Shown piece after piece: positions 20,701-30,857 of a DNA stretch of 64,000 bases. Position numbers and translations under genes: made by a program. Position 1 is the stretch's first letter. Each line of letters opens with the position of its first letter. The stretch covers positions 62,001 through 126,000 of the forward strand of contig JAUTDP010000003.1 of assembly GCA_033439795.1 (NCBI GenBank), given 5' to 3'. The stretch is from Sordaria brevicollis. Its lineage: Eukaryota; Ascomycota; Sordariomycetes; Sordariales; Sordariaceae. Under the pieces are notes generated by a model, which searched no databases, was not told where the DNA came from, and was given only the letters and a program-made list of their open reading frames with translations.

Positions 20701-23311
20701 CATCTAACAACCGCTCTATTTCGTCGCGGTGGAGTTGGCTGACGCTTTCTAGTTCTTTCGGTATTTGGAAGTGTTTTGGTTTTTTGCTGGTTTTGGTTTC
20801 TCCGGTTTTCAAGTTCCAAGTGGATTTCAGGTTGGACAGGGTACTATCGTCGCTGTCGCTGTCCCATGAAGAGGAGGAGGTTGAAGAAGTTGAGCTGGGC
20901 TGGTAGTTGGGATCGTGGATGCGACGTTGTTTTTTGGTCTTTCGACGGGGACCGATGCGGGGGGTGGGGAGGAAGGGGGAGGAGGGTGGTGGTTGGAGGA
21001 TTTCAATCTCGGTGTCAGGTATGTCAGGTATGTGAGGAGGGGGTTGTTGCTCGGGCTTGGGTTGGACTGTGACCATGTCCGTGGCTTGGGGCGGTTTGAG
21101 TTTGGAAGGAATGCGGTTGTCATCCTTCTCGGTTTTGACCTTCTTATCGTCGACTTTTGCCCTAGGGGCAGTGGCCTTGTTCCTCCGTCGCCTGTTCCTG
21201 GTACCACTGCCGTCGGAAGAAGAGGTGTACTCGCTGTACTCGTCGGTGCTGTCTTCTGAGTCTTTTGAGGGCCGGTAGGTTGGGTCGAAGATGGCACTGG
21301 ATTTCGGTTTCTTCTTGTTCTTTGCGGGAGCAGCAGTTTCTTCCTTACTGTAGCCATGTGGCCCAACCTCTTCCACTAACTGTAGCTCTATGCTTTTCTC
21401 CAGGTCCACGTCCGAAATCGGTTCCTGTTTCACGTCGTCCAGCTGCTCTTCCAGTCGCTTGTTGGTACCCTTCCGCTTGGCTTTACCCTTCTTGGGCCTT
21501 TCATCTTCCAGCGCTGCTATGCCCTCGTCGAACTCTTCACTAGAGGTATCTTCCCAACTAGACTCATCCTCGCTATCCCACAAAGGCTTATAGTTTGGAT
21601 CATGTTCTCTGTTCAGACGTCGACGTTTACGCGGCCCAAGCTGGTTTGGTGCAACCTCAACCTGTGAGGGTGATGATGATGGCCTCTCAACTTCTAAGCT
21701 GGTAGGTGGCGACCCCTCCTCGGCTACCTTTGTCGCAGCAGACGTTAACCCCCAGTCGAGATCGGGATCCTCTATTTCGAGATCGGATGAGGAGAAGTCA
21801 GAGTCGGAGGGGGACCACAATTCGTCTTTGGAGGGGCGATAAGTGGTGTCATCGGGATTCCCAAGATGTTTACGTTTGCGTGGGATTGGGGGCTGTGGTG
21901 CCCGGGGAGGTTGTTGTCTTATCCGCGGCGCTGGTGGTGATACACTCGAGGGAGGTGAACTCTGTTCAATCACTGGTCTTCTACCAGGACCAGATCCCAT
22001 TCCCCAGTCCAAATCTGGGTCTTCCTCATCGGCGGTATCATATTCGGAAGATGACGAATGGTCAAGTGTTTTGGGTGGTCGGTATGAAGGATCGAGAACA
22101 TTGCCTCCTGGTGTTGTTCTGGCTTTTTGTCCCTTGGTGGGTTTGTCACCGTCTTTACCCTCGTTTTCGTCGACTTTGTCTGTCTTAACTTCCTTCCCTT
22201 TGCCTGTGGGACCTTGTGCTGCTGTTGACTTCCCCTTCAAACCACCACCCTCCTCCAAACCCCATTCGAGATCTGGCTTCTCCTCATCCGCGGACTCATA
22301 CTCAGAGGACTCCCCTTCTTCCGGTGATTTCTTTGAGGGACGGTAGGAAGGATCAAGGACATTCGCTCCTTTATTGGTCTTGGACTTTGGTCCCTTGGTG
22401 GGTTCGTCGCCGTCCTTTCCCTCGTTGCCGTCCTCGTCGTATTCCTCAAATTTCACCGCTTTGTTGATCTTTCCGCCAGTTTTGATCGCTTTGGTAGCTT
22501 TGTGTGCTGGTGGTGTTGCTGACGTCTTCAACCCGTCTGGTCTTGATCCTAATCCCCATTCGAGATCAGGCTTCCCCTCATCTCCCGACCCAAACTCCGA
22601 CGAGTCTTCTCCTTCTTCCGGTATCGTTTTCAAGGGGCGGTAGGATGGGTCGACGATATTCGCCCCCTTCCTTGTTGGTCTTACCGCCTTTCCCTCTTCT
22701 TCCTTCTTGCCATTGTTCGTGGTGGTTGGCTTCTTCACCGCGGCAAACATGAACGCTCGGATCATCGGTCCTGCCGGTGGTGGTGATGGAGTGTCTTTGA
22801 CATTATCGGCGACTAGCATTTTCCGCACTCGGGCTTGGGGGGCTGTCCTGTTAAAGGGAGGTGGTTCATCATCACGAATTTGGGTTGAAGCTCTTCGAAA
22901 CTGGACTGGAGGTCGTGGTACTTTGGCAGTCACCACAGAAGGAGTCGATTTACGCCTGGCCACGCTCACCATAGAGGTAGCTCTTGGCATCGGGCTACCT
23001 CTAGACACGGGACTGAGGACAGGACGATTCAGCGAAGCAGTGGATGTGATCCTAGAGGTAGTCGTCGGCTTCGGCGGCGCTATACTTGTCCGCCTGGGTG
23101 CAGGTGCAGGTGCAGGTGCAGGTGCAGGTGTCCCCCGGGTTTCCGTGTTATTCCCCCCAATACGAAACCGTTTGTCCGCCTCAATCTTCTCCTTCCCTAC
23201 TCTCCGTCGTCGTGCTAACGGATTGGGAACCGGTGGTGGTGGTGGTGGAGGACGCGTAACTCGGGGGACACCAAGATCGGAGGCCAGCTCGCGAGAGTAT
23301 CGTTTGGACAT
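17765..23311 (-). CDS. uncharacterised 1,848-residue disordered protein with basic-YxP-acidic-W repeats
   Basis: One uninterrupted frame from MSKRYSRELASDLGVPR to stop. I do not recognise the family. Residues 1-210 are Pro/Ala/Arg-rich. From about 216 to 1,100 the protein carries nine imperfect units. Each has a basic patch, a D-x-x-Y-[RKQH]-P core (DPSYRPLK, DPSYRPSK, DPSYRPPK, TTYRPSKD, DPNYKPLW, DPTYRPSK, DPNYQPSS, GLYHPSES, GSYHPSTS), a Ser/Glu/Asp run and, in most, a terminal DLEWG-like Trp. The cores begin near residues 219, 317, 405, 488, 570, 677, 797, 934 and 1,055. Several basic patches (RKRRRLNRE, RRKTKKQRR) could be nuclear localisation signals. Two segments look folded: CPPCFRSHVLVRTLLIRRGI near 1,200 and VSPWQARRLWKRYPGRKIW near 1,490. 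Hexanucleotide repeats encode dipeptide runs (AP, TR, NP/TP, TH, TN). A nuclear scaffold role is a guess. Confidence 0.8.
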   Translation of the reverse strand: MSKRYSRELASDLGVPRVTRPPPPPPPVPNPLARRRRVGKEKIEADKRFRIGGNNTETRGTPAPAPAPAPAPRRTSIAPPKPTTTSRITSTASLNRPVLSPVSRGSPMPRATSMVSVARRKSTPSVVTAKVPRPPVQFRRASTQIRDDEPPPFNRTAPQARVRKMLVADNVKDTPSPPPAGPMIRAFMFAAVKKPTTTNNGKKEEEGKAVRPTRKGANIVDPSYRPLKTIPEEGEDSSEFGSGDEGKPDLEWGLGSRPDGLKTSATPPAHKATKAIKTGGKINKAVKFEEYDEDGNEGKDGDEPTKGPKSKTNKGANVLDPSYRPSKKSPEEGESSEYESADEEKPDLEWGLEEGGGLKGKSTAAQGPTGKGKEVKTDKVDENEGKDGDKPTKGQKARTTPGGNVLDPSYRPPKTLDHSSSSEYDTADEEDPDLDWGMGSGPGRRPVIEQSSPPSSVSPPAPRIRQQPPRAPQPPIPRKRKHLGNPDDTTYRPSKDELWSPSDSDFSSSDLEIEDPDLDWGLTSAATKVAEEGSPPTSLEVERPSSSPSQVEVAPNQLGPRKRRRLNREHDPNYKPLWDSEDESSWEDTSSEEFDEGIAALEDERPKKGKAKRKGTNKRLEEQLDDVKQEPISDVDLEKSIELQLVEEVGPHGYSKEETAAPAKNKKKPKSSAIFDPTYRPSKDSEDSTDEYSEYTSSSDGSGTRNRRRRNKATAPRAKVDDKKVKTEKDDNRIPSKLKPPQATDMVTVQPKPEQQPPPHIPDIPDTEIEILQPPPSSPFLPTPRIGPRRKTKKQRRIHDPNYQPSSTSSTSSSSWDSDSDDSTLSNLKSTWNLKTGETKTSKKPKHFQIPKELESVSQLHRDEIERLLDGTRLRFRPLPDGDNTIAKEGRPQPVMGLGVVPEIRIIPVSRSASGSVIPQKRKRPRWVGRQDSDGLYHPSESGSENWEHSDEYSDDWSSSTSSGLEFKWKKNKKNKPTKTKTKPAQNQTPPKPKPKMNSRDVEMTISKEARERLGASTPLGSIAPLPSPPATRTRTRTRTRIRTRKTKRRRVAGDEDGSYHPSTSSYSSSSYGSESEDESLPGLDHSPTGVKVRNYGNRNPNPNPNPNPTPTPTPKLNFNFSPPTPHIPTDVNISQLLPQPSVEIALPVPSHLKPQPTSSSISPTPNPLTTTPTHTFTTFYPLSHPHPPYTPHPPPPGTTYCPPCFRSHVLVRTLLIRRGIGNTLELLKTALGGGDDGDEFGKELNEVLDKIGRAVERVRVGDEEMGRREFREGVGYGLVEGEEDKAGGKRRGGRRGAETETERGGGDEGGDVAVKREDMEVEDGTSSIPDQNMKEEEGRSSLPEDVQTLVVLRRLVDLVLANTNTNTNTTTATTRPKHPSPSPSLPQSTTPPPKPTTITTLPIPIPIPSKHLTSLYHLTGPDRYSSPYPPPSSQHAHPQPRALFPPVDDTNHHIPPQTTVTQTTTLPTSTTTTSHPYIPESPPLEKVMNALHDAMGVSPWQARRLWKRYPGRKIWEVGKVDRLVGERVRRSRTYFQAEDAEEFQLDGGGDLEGQIQIEIRKKLLTGNGNRNGDAEMELGDEDMISEEVERFERVVREGFAAAAAAAEMGRRRRREVVARLTLTGSDEDKTGAVTVGVSEGDTHTHTHTQSTATTQDKDQEGKKRARDDDDDHFTNTAIHPPRKIRKLVKPMELALFNNTKVPKVPKVPNGQPTTPTPELPSSPPPPPPPPPPRTITIPCHTCSPPGFNKFKAVNYDKPSRDDEEKPWLKTLQLALSLNDSEAAAAKMKPSNLLDYLSGSGGGVAHVTEKGWEFLVYLPDGQGAQDDEEREGERRRIVFLGVKGGLEG
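20172..20218 (-). repeat. hexanucleotide repeat inside coding sequence
   Basis: A GAGTTC-type hexamer repeats about seven times; on the coding strand it is CGAACT and encodes alternating Thr-Arg within the large disordered protein. Confidence 0.9.
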
Positions 23312-23804
23312 GTTGATTACGCTTTTTTCGATGGTGGTATATTAAGAGATAGATAGGTGTTTGAGGTTGGATGGCGAATCCCAGGTTTGGTTATAGCATT
23401 CCGAAGAGATGAAGGAGCAAACACCAACGTTTTAAGGTAGGTAGACGCTAGACGCAACGTCTTGGTGTCTTGCAAAAGAATGTGGGAAATTCCTGGGTTG
23501 CAAAAGAGAAGAATTCTCGTCAATTCTCCCATCCTCTCAAGGTGCGTACCTTACCTGGTCCATTTGGTTCTTCGTCTTTGTTTGTGATTATACCCTCTTT
23601 GAGCTATAACCGTTTCGGCATTTCGTGCCCTTTGTTCCGCGTATCGCATCTGAAGGGTACGATGTCCAAGGGAGCCAAGCGGAAGCCACACCCAACTCGG
23701 CGAACAAAGGGATTGGCGCCCACCGATACGTACCTCCATCAACTTCCAACCTGGAACACTTCCAGCTATTTCCAAACCGACACAACCGTAGAGGTACCTC
23801 TCAC
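23312..23804. other. short spacer between two minus-strand genes
   Basis: Upstream region of the large repeat protein and downstream region of the GH5 gene. No gene is visible. A TAGAGGTACCTCT palindrome-like patch containing the recurrent octamer lies at 23,789-23,801, just beyond the GH5 stop codon. Confidence 0.55.
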
Positions 23805-25123
23805 CTAAGCCAGCGTACCCCTAACCATCCCCTTCAAAACCTCCACATACCCCTTACTCCTCCAATCACTCCAATCCCTCGTCAACAACCCCCACCCCTC
23901 ATCGTAATCCACCGTCCCGCTCCTAACATAATAACTCCCCGCCAACACCCAAAGAAACCAACCCGCCTTCTCCCTCGGCAAATACCCCGCCAAACAACTC
24001 GCATACACCCCCTTATACGTCCCCGCAATCGCATCCATCTTCAACCCAAACTCGGTCAGCATAACAGGGACCTGATTAACCGCCGCACCAGAGGTAGTCA
24101 ACGCCTCAAACCCGTTATTATACAGATTACTCTGCAAACTATTACAATTGGTGGCGCCGGTCTCGTAGTTGTGCAGTTCCAACACCAGCTTAGTGCGGCC
24201 GTAGCCTGGGAAGTCATCGAAACTAAATTTGGTTGTGCCGGGGGTGAGGGCGGTGCCGCGGACGACGGGAGTGAGGAAGGTGTCGAAGGATAGGCCTGAT
24301 AGGAAGATTAAGAGGTCTGGGTTGGAGGAGTGCACTGCTTCGGCGCCTTGACGCATGTAGAGGTACCAGGTTTGCCAGTTGTAGGTGGCTTTGGCTGGGC
24401 CGGAGGCGGGTTCGCGTGGTTCGTTGCGGAGGCTGAGGGAGGTTAGGGGGGGCCAGGTTTTGCCCTGGTTGTTGTTGGTAAGCTGGATGGAAGAGGGAAG
24501 GGGGAACGTACATGCGATGCCATATAAGCCAGCCCTCTCGTCCAGTTGGCAGCTGAGAAATAAGTATCTCCCCACCAACTATTTCCGTCTCCGGTCGAAC
24601 AACACCACATGCCCTTGGAGATGTGGTTATCGAGGTGAACAAAGATTTGCTGTCTTGCGCACTCGGCTGCCACGGCATCGAATACCTGCAGTCTGGTAGT
24701 GCTGGCGGTAAACTGCGGGTTTTTGGCCAACACTTGGTTCAACACCTTTGGGCCGTTTGTCGACCCCAAAGCTTGAGTGAAAGCCTTTTGCAAAGTGATA
24801 TCTTTTCCTCCGTTGGAGTAGATTTCGTCAATCATTTGGATGGCAAAGGTTAGACGGATGGCGTTCATTCCGAGGCTTTTGACTTTGGACACGATGGTGG
24901 AGATGGATTGATACTGAAGACCTTCGGGGATCATGACGTCGCCTGCTCCGGGCCAGTTGACCCCGGCGTAGGTTAGGTTTGTGCCCGAGGCATCGCGGAT
25001 CCAGCGGCCGGAGACAACGAGGGGGCCGTTGGGCCAAGGGGCGCGGGTGTTGAGGTTGTCATTGTTGAAGGTGGGAGCGGCGAGGGAGAGGCTGATGAAG
25101 CTGAGAAGGGTCGTGAGCCTCAT
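23805..25123 (-). CDS. secreted glycoside hydrolase family 5 (cellulase-like)
   Basis: Predicted extracellular polysaccharide or glycoside hydrolase of the retaining GH5 clan A type. The protein has 423 residues and starts MRLTTLLSFISLSLAAPTF, a clear signal peptide; an upstream in-frame ATG at 25,156 would bury it and is rejected. One 47-nt intron (24,465-24,511, GTACGT...CCAG) joins YMASH to GKTWPPLTSLSLRNEPR. Family marks in order: VSGRWIRDASG and TYAGVNWPG near the mature N-terminus, LGMNAIRLTFAIQM, HLDNHISKGMWCC, the acid/base Glu in SLRNEP, LELHNYETG, the nucleophile Glu in VMLTEFGLK, and AGWFLWVLAGSYYVRSG at the last strand. Length is normal for the catalytic domain alone; there is no carbohydrate-binding module. 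The substrate within GH5 cannot be told. A TAGAGGTA octamer falls in the coding sequence at 24,358. Confidence 0.92.
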
Positions 25124-26342
25124 GTTGGCAGTGGTTGTCGAGGAGATGACGTCCAACTCTCAACAGAGGCAGCATCAAAACGTTTAGGAGTTCCTCGTGT
25201 TTATATCCACCACTTGACGACCCTATATCGGCTCTGCTATACCGTGATATAGATGCCGCATTTTGCCAGTAACGAGATGTCCCGGGATGGTACTCTGGAA
25301 GTCTGCGGGGAAGGCACACGGAGAGAGTTAATATCCCACCTATGAGATCTTGATACTGTCCAGCGAGGTGACATCTGGATAGAACCGTTCATCACATGTT
25401 GATTTGAAGGAGTTGTGGTTAAGTGTCCAGTTCAAGGTTTAAGTCCATAGGGAAGGGGTTTCGGCTCCGGGATCCCCGTGATTTCATCTGATCCGTTGTT
25501 TCATCGGCAATACATCCATCTCCATGTCGAACTCATTGTGTATGGCGAAGTATGTAGCCAACACCATGGGAGTGTCCTGCTACGACCGTGTCTTTGTCTC
25601 TTCCAGTCACGTGAGATGGCCATGTCCTGGAGGGTGCTTCTGGGGGGCCAGTCGTGCGGTCAATGCATGATCGGGTGTCCTCGTTCAAGTGGAGAATCAA
25701 AGATTGGTGGTGATTAAAGTGAAGGTGTAACACACGTGTGAGGTGGTTGTCGACTTGGAAATGTCACGATGGTGTTGAACAAGATGAAAGACAGAAAGAG
25801 GAAACAAGCGGCAGGCAATTGTCGGGTGCCAAGCCTCACATGTGGATGACCAAGGGAGGCAGCCACTGCTCAGCCACAGAAATGACATCAACCGCCGCGT
25901 AACCCCACCAGTGCTTCAGTTGATAGCACTAACAATTATCGCCAACAAGCCGCCATCGTCATGTTTCATGGACCCTGATGGACAGTAACCGAAGGCAAGC
26001 ACCATCACGAGAACCAGACACGGAAGGAGACAAAGCCACAGGAGCTGACGAATTCGAGGAGTCGAGTTTCAGATAAAAGCAACCGAAGCAGGAAGCTGTT
26101 CCAACTTGAACTGTTCCACATTCGCTCTCTGTTTGCTTCCACAAGTTACAGTGGACAACACTAACAATTACACAGCCCCCTTCTGTATTCCGTATCGCTG
26201 TCCCACACCCCGCAATCCAGCTGCCATTGACAACACCACCTTAACATATAACAACAACACCATCACCACCATCACCTTCTCTCCTGCATCGACCTCGACC
26301 ATAATTCACATCTCCTAGACATATACTCGATCAGACACAGTC
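25124..26342. other. divergent spacer between the GH5 gene and the SYLF gene
   Basis: Presumably contains both promoters. The last 250 bp before the SYLF gene are rich in CA/CAC and pyrimidine runs. Two copies of CACTAACAATTA (25,927 and 26,159) lie upstream of the plus-strand gene; the second is followed by ACACAG and may be the branch and 3' end of a leader intron. No gene is visible. Confidence 0.5.
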
Positions 26343-28545
26343 ATGAGCAGCAACGACGAAAAACGAAAGCTGGAGGCCCAGTATTTCCCCCCTCCTCCCC
26401 CCGGTCCTCCTCCTGGCCAACAAGGTCCCTCCTCCTCGACAGTCCCCCCTCAGACTCAACAACCAGCAGCTCGCCATCCCGACGAAACTCCAATCCCCGA
26501 CTACAACCCATCGAATCCCCAATATGCTTCCCAAGACATCTACGGCGCTACCCCGACCGACGAACACCCGCCCCCATTCCCTCCTCGACCTACCTCCTCC
26601 GGGAAACAACAGGCTGGAGACGAAAAGGTCAAGCTGTCGTGGGGTCAGAAACTGGCAGGGTGGGGAACCAAGGCTGCCGCTCCCATCAATGCTCTAGCCA
26701 ACAAGATGGGCTCCGAGGCTTTCCTGCCAGGTCCCATGGATAAGGAGGTCGAGAAGGCTGCCCGTATCCTGAGGAGCTTCTGCAGTAGGCCACCCCTTTC
26801 TAGAGGTATCCCTCGTCCTACCAAGATCCCATGCTAACCATACCACCATCACAGAGGATGGCATCTACAGCGACGCAGCCCCTACCACCGCCCCTCCTCA
26901 GACCACCTTCCCCGTCGCCAACAAGGTCGAATCTACCGCCGCCGAAAGCGCCTCCCACCCGCCCGTCGAGACCAAGCCCGTCGACGCTGCCACCGCCAAG
27001 AAAAAGTCGCGTGTTCTCCTCACCATCCCCTCCAAGGTCATCGCCAAGGCCCAAGGCTTGGCCATCTTCACCACCGTCCGCGCCGGCTTCCAGGTCACGG
27101 GCGCCAGCGGTTCTGGTGTCCTGATTGCTCGTCTCCCCGACGGCAGCTGGTCTCCTCCCTCGGGTATCCACGTCCACAGCATCGGCGCCGGTTTTGTCGT
27201 TGGTCTCGACATTTACGACTGCGTGGTCGTCATCAACTCCAAGGAGGCCCTCGAGGCTTTCACCCGCACCCGTCTCAGTCTTGGTAGCGACCTGGCTGTG
27301 ACCGCTGGTCCATGGGGTGCCGGTGGTGCTCTGGACTGGGGTGTGCCACAGGGACAAAAGACGGATAAGGACAAGGGCAAGGACGGCAAGCCTGCTTCGA
27401 GACCGACAACCGCTGATGGCAAGCCCATCTTGTCTCCGGATAACACCCAGTTCACCAACCCGCCTGTTGATCCCGACTTTGACCCCGACCACCCAGAGAA
27501 CGCCGGCAAGGAGGCCAACAAGAACCGCAAGCCCAGCCCCTTCATCGAGGCTGCCAAGAGGCCTGTCTACAGCTACGTCAAGTCGCGTGGCTTTTATGCG
27601 GGTGTGCAGGTAGATGGCACTGTCATCACCGAGCGCAAGGATGCCAATGCTGTGTTTTATGGTAGACAAGTTACCGTGCAGCAGATTCTCAAGGGTGAAG
27701 TGGCTGCTCCTCCCGCCGTCCACGGTCTGCTTGAGGTTCTGAAGGGTGCCGAGGGATGGAGAGGCCAGCAAGGACAGCAAATTCCCCAGCAGCAGACCGT
27801 ACACATGCCCCAGGGACACATTCCCCAGCATCACGTCCAGCCTACCTTTGTTCATCAGCAGCAGCAGCAGTACCCAGGTCAGGGACAGCAGCAGCAGCCA
27901 TACCAACCTCAGCTCCTCACGGATCCTTCTCCCGAGGGCTACTACGCTCCTAGCAAGCCACCTGGTGCTCCATCTGCCTCTGCGCCCGCAGGAACAGGAG
28001 GCTACCAGTATAACCCCCAGCTTCTCACCGAGCAGTCCCCTCAGGGCCCTAGTCAGGGCTACACCGGTGGCGCCCACGGCCACTTCTCCCCCTTGAACCA
28101 GCACCCAACAGATGCTTACCACGCCCCTCCCCCTCCAGCATCTACTTACGGTAACCCCGCCGAAGTCAGCGGCGTCACGTCCGGCGTTCGCGGTCTCGAT
28201 CTCAACTCCGCTGGCCCATCTGGAAGTGCCGGAGTGGTACCACCCGCTCCTGGCCCTCAAGCGTCCGATGCAGCTCGGGCAAAGGCTGCCGAAGCAGCTG
28301 CTGAGGCTTCACGCGCTCAGGGACACGGTGACGAACCGCCGCCGCCTTCGTACGAGGAGTTCGGTTCGTCTTCCTCTGCTCCTCATGCTCATGGTGCCAA
28401 CGCGCCGCCCGCCGTGCCTGGATACCCTGGACATCCGGCCCATCCACCCCAGACGGATGGCGTGACGGAGGGAGATCTGCCGCCTGCGTATGTGGATGAT
28501 GGAGTGGTTAGGCCGGGGGTTGGTGATCATAAGGGTCAGCAGTGA
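26343..28545 (+). CDS. SYLF/Ysc84-type actin- and lipid-binding domain protein
   Basis: Ysc84/SH3YL1-type SYLF domains bind phosphoinositides and actin and act at endocytic sites. Two exons, 26,343-26,784 and 26,855-28,545, give 710 residues. The 70-nt intron (GTAGGC...ATCACAG, with CTAAC) restores ILRSFCKDGIYS. The N-terminus (MSSNDEKRKLEAQYFPPPPP) is Pro-rich. The SYLF domain runs from about 115 to 340, with SKVIAKAQGLAIFTTVRAGF, SGVLIARLPDGSWSPPSGIH, GFVVGLDIYDCVVVINSKEA and SRGFYAGVQVDGTVITERKDANAVFYG. A 70-residue Lys/Asp/Pro insert lies inside the domain. The C-terminal half is Gln/Pro/Gly-rich with two PPxY-like sites (PPPPSYEEF, PPAYVDD) that could recruit WW-domain ubiquitin ligases. 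Instead of the SH3 domain of yeast Ysc84 there is only this disordered tail. The intron carries a TAGAGGTA octamer. Confidence 0.93.
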
Positions 28546-29097
28546 GACATTAGTTCACTATCAAGCGGACGTGAACGGACGTGGACGTGTGTGCGGACTG
28601 ATTATTTTCGTTGCGATGAATTATTCTTTTCTTCTGGACTTGTCTTTGTCTTGAGCGTTTTTGGACGTTTCTTGTTGCGCTGGATACCTGACGTGCTTTC
28701 AATGGGTGGAACTGTTTAGTATTCGTTACTCCTTACCACCTAAGCCGAGTTTGATTGGTGTTGGCAAGTTAATTGATATTTCGATACCCTTTTTTTTCGT
28801 AACATCATATGTCTCCCACTGGTATTTGTTATGCGTTAATCCTTTTATTGCCCCCGAGTAGATCTTTGAAGACCTGATTGTGTCAGCAAAATCAGTTGGC
28901 AAACATATACCTGTACTGTGGTGGTAACTGCAATCGATGGTCTGGAGGTCCCAAACGTCACATTCCACTTCCTACCTCCATTCAGAAAGACACTTGCAGG
29001 TAGCAGAGGATATTCTACCTACCTACCTTGGGTAATCACAAAGGTTGTGAGATTGTGATGCGGTCTTGGCCTTGAACGAGTCCTTCTATCTACTTAC
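28546..29097. other. convergent spacer between the SYLF gene and the first NtaA-like gene
   Basis: Two 3' ends meet here. Nothing beyond short T-rich stretches and TACCTACCTACC-type words near 29,018 is visible. Confidence 0.5.
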
Positions 29098-30857
29098 TCA
29101 AACCACCACCTTTTCCTTTCCTTCCTCCTTTCTCTCTTCGTCGCCCTTCTCTCCAGCGGCCTCATAAGGAGGATCCTCCACATACACATCCCAATCATAC
29201 CTCCTCCCCACATGATCCTTTCTCAGTTCCTTCTGCCCCCGTCCATAAATCTTTTCCCTCGCCGTCCACCCCTCCTCCCCTTCTAGCTCAGGATACACCC
29301 CCCTCCTCCTCAACTCCGGCACCAACAACTCCACAACTTCCTCCCACGTCCCCGGCGTCGTCACATACGCCAAGTTAAACCCATCCACATCCGCCTCCCT
29401 CACCCACCTCTCCATCTCATCCGCCACTTTCTGCGCCGTCCCCACCGCCACCGGTCCCAGGCCCCCAATCGCCGCTCGCTCCGCCACCACCCTCGGCGTC
29501 CACTTCGGCACCTCCTCGCTCGGCGTCGTGAAATTCTCCAGTATCGACAACACCTTGTGCTTCTCACGCGAATCACTCGCACCAATTTCCCGATCCAAAT
29601 CCGAGCTGAATCCCGAGATATCAATCCCCGTCCACCCCGAGAACAACACCAACCCGCCCACCACGCTCGCATTCCTCCTCGCTTCCTCATATTTCTGTCG
29701 TGCTTCCTCCTCCGTCTTACCCACCACCGGCGTAAACGTCGCAAACACCTTTAAACTCGCCGGATCTCTACCTTTTTCCCTCGCTAGCTCTCGGAGTTTA
29801 GCCACCTTGGGCTTCAAAACGGCGGCGGAGTGGGAGGAGACGAAGATGGCTTCGGCGTGGGTTGTCGCGAAGGAGGAGCCGGCGGGGGAGGTGCCGGCCT
29901 GGAAGAGGAAGGGGACGCGTTGCGGGGAGGGGGGGCAGATGTGCGGGGTGGAAAGACTAAAGAATTTGCCGTGGTGGTTGATGGGACGGATGAGGGAGGG
30001 GGAGGGGTTGTAGTAGTCGTGGGAGGGGAGGGGGGTGTGGGAGGGGGAGGGCCAGGAGGCGTTCCATAACCTATTTTTCTCGAGGTGTTAGTTATTGACT
30101 CGTTTAATGATTTGAGGGGGGGGGGGGGGGGGGGGAGGGGAATGAAAGGTGGTACGGATGTGGAAGGGCCGAAAGTCAATAGGGGGGGGGGGAATGTGGT
30201 GGGCACGGGGATAAAAAGGTCAAACACCAAAACCAAACACCAAAACAAGGACAAAACAACTCACTTATAAAGCACCCTCAAATACTCCCCCGCCCTCTCA
30301 TACCTCTCCTCATGCTCCACCGGCTCCTCCACCCCAACCGCCCTAAACGCCGACTTCTTCCACCCCGTCACGATATTCCACCCCACCCTGCCCCCCGTCA
30401 GATGATCCAGCGTCGAAAACCGCTTCGCCAGGAGAAAGGGGGGCTCAAACGACGTCGACGCCGTTATCCCAAACGCCAAGTTCTTCGTCACGGCCGCCAT
30501 CGCAGAGATGGGAATCGTCGGGTCGCCCACGGGCCATTGCGCGCCGCGTCGGATGCATTCGTCGAGGGAGGATTGGTAGGTGTCGTACCCGCCGTAGGTG
30601 TCGGCCAGGAAGAGGGCGTTGATGCCGCCGCGCTCGAGAAGGCGGGCGAGGTTGAGCCAGTAGTCGAGGCCGTCGAATTTGGTGGCTGAGGTGTCTAGTG
30701 GGTTCTTCCATTGGCCGGGGGAGAGGTGGCCGGGGGTGAACATGTCGAAGGCGTTGAGGAGGATTTGTTTTTTGGGAGTTTGGTCGGCCTGGGTACCTCT
30801 AGGTGGGGTGTCGCCGTTGGACGAAGGGGGGACGGGGGTTGGTGGTTGGTCTGCCAT
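29098..30857 (-). CDS. NtaA/SnaA/DszA-family FMN-dependent monooxygenase (copy 1)
   Basis: Bacterial-luciferase-like TIM-barrel oxygenase of the nitrilotriacetate monooxygenase component A group. These enzymes use reduced FMN from a separate reductase to oxidise amino-polycarboxylates, sulfones, sulfonates or similar compounds. Two exons, 30,857-30,265 and 30,070-29,098, encode 521 residues; the 194-nt intron (GTGAGT...AATAG) holds a long C homopolymer on the coding strand. Typical blocks in order: ILLNAFDMFTPGHLSPGQW, YWLNLARLLERGGINALFLAD, MAAVTKNLAFGITASTSFEPPF, DHLTGGRVGWNIVTGW, EERYERAGEYLRVLYKLWNASW, INHHGKFFSL, RVPFLFQAGTSPAGSSFATTHAEAIFVSSHS, GWTGIDIS, AAIGGLGPVAVGTAQKVADEMERWVREADVDGFNLAY. 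There is no targeting signal; it ends VVV after a Glu/Lys tail. It sits in the putative oxidative cluster with a paralogue 11 kb away. Substrate unknown. Confidence 0.93.
30116..30135 (-). repeat. homopolymer tract in the intron of NtaA-like copy 1
   Basis: About twenty G on the plus strand, hence C on the coding strand, inside the 194-nt intron; a second run of about ten lies near 30,181. The exact length is uncertain, as always for such runs. Confidence 0.85.

Noticed and set aside
26818..28260. 480-codon minus-strand open frame
   Set aside because: Antisense to the SYLF exon and without any motif.
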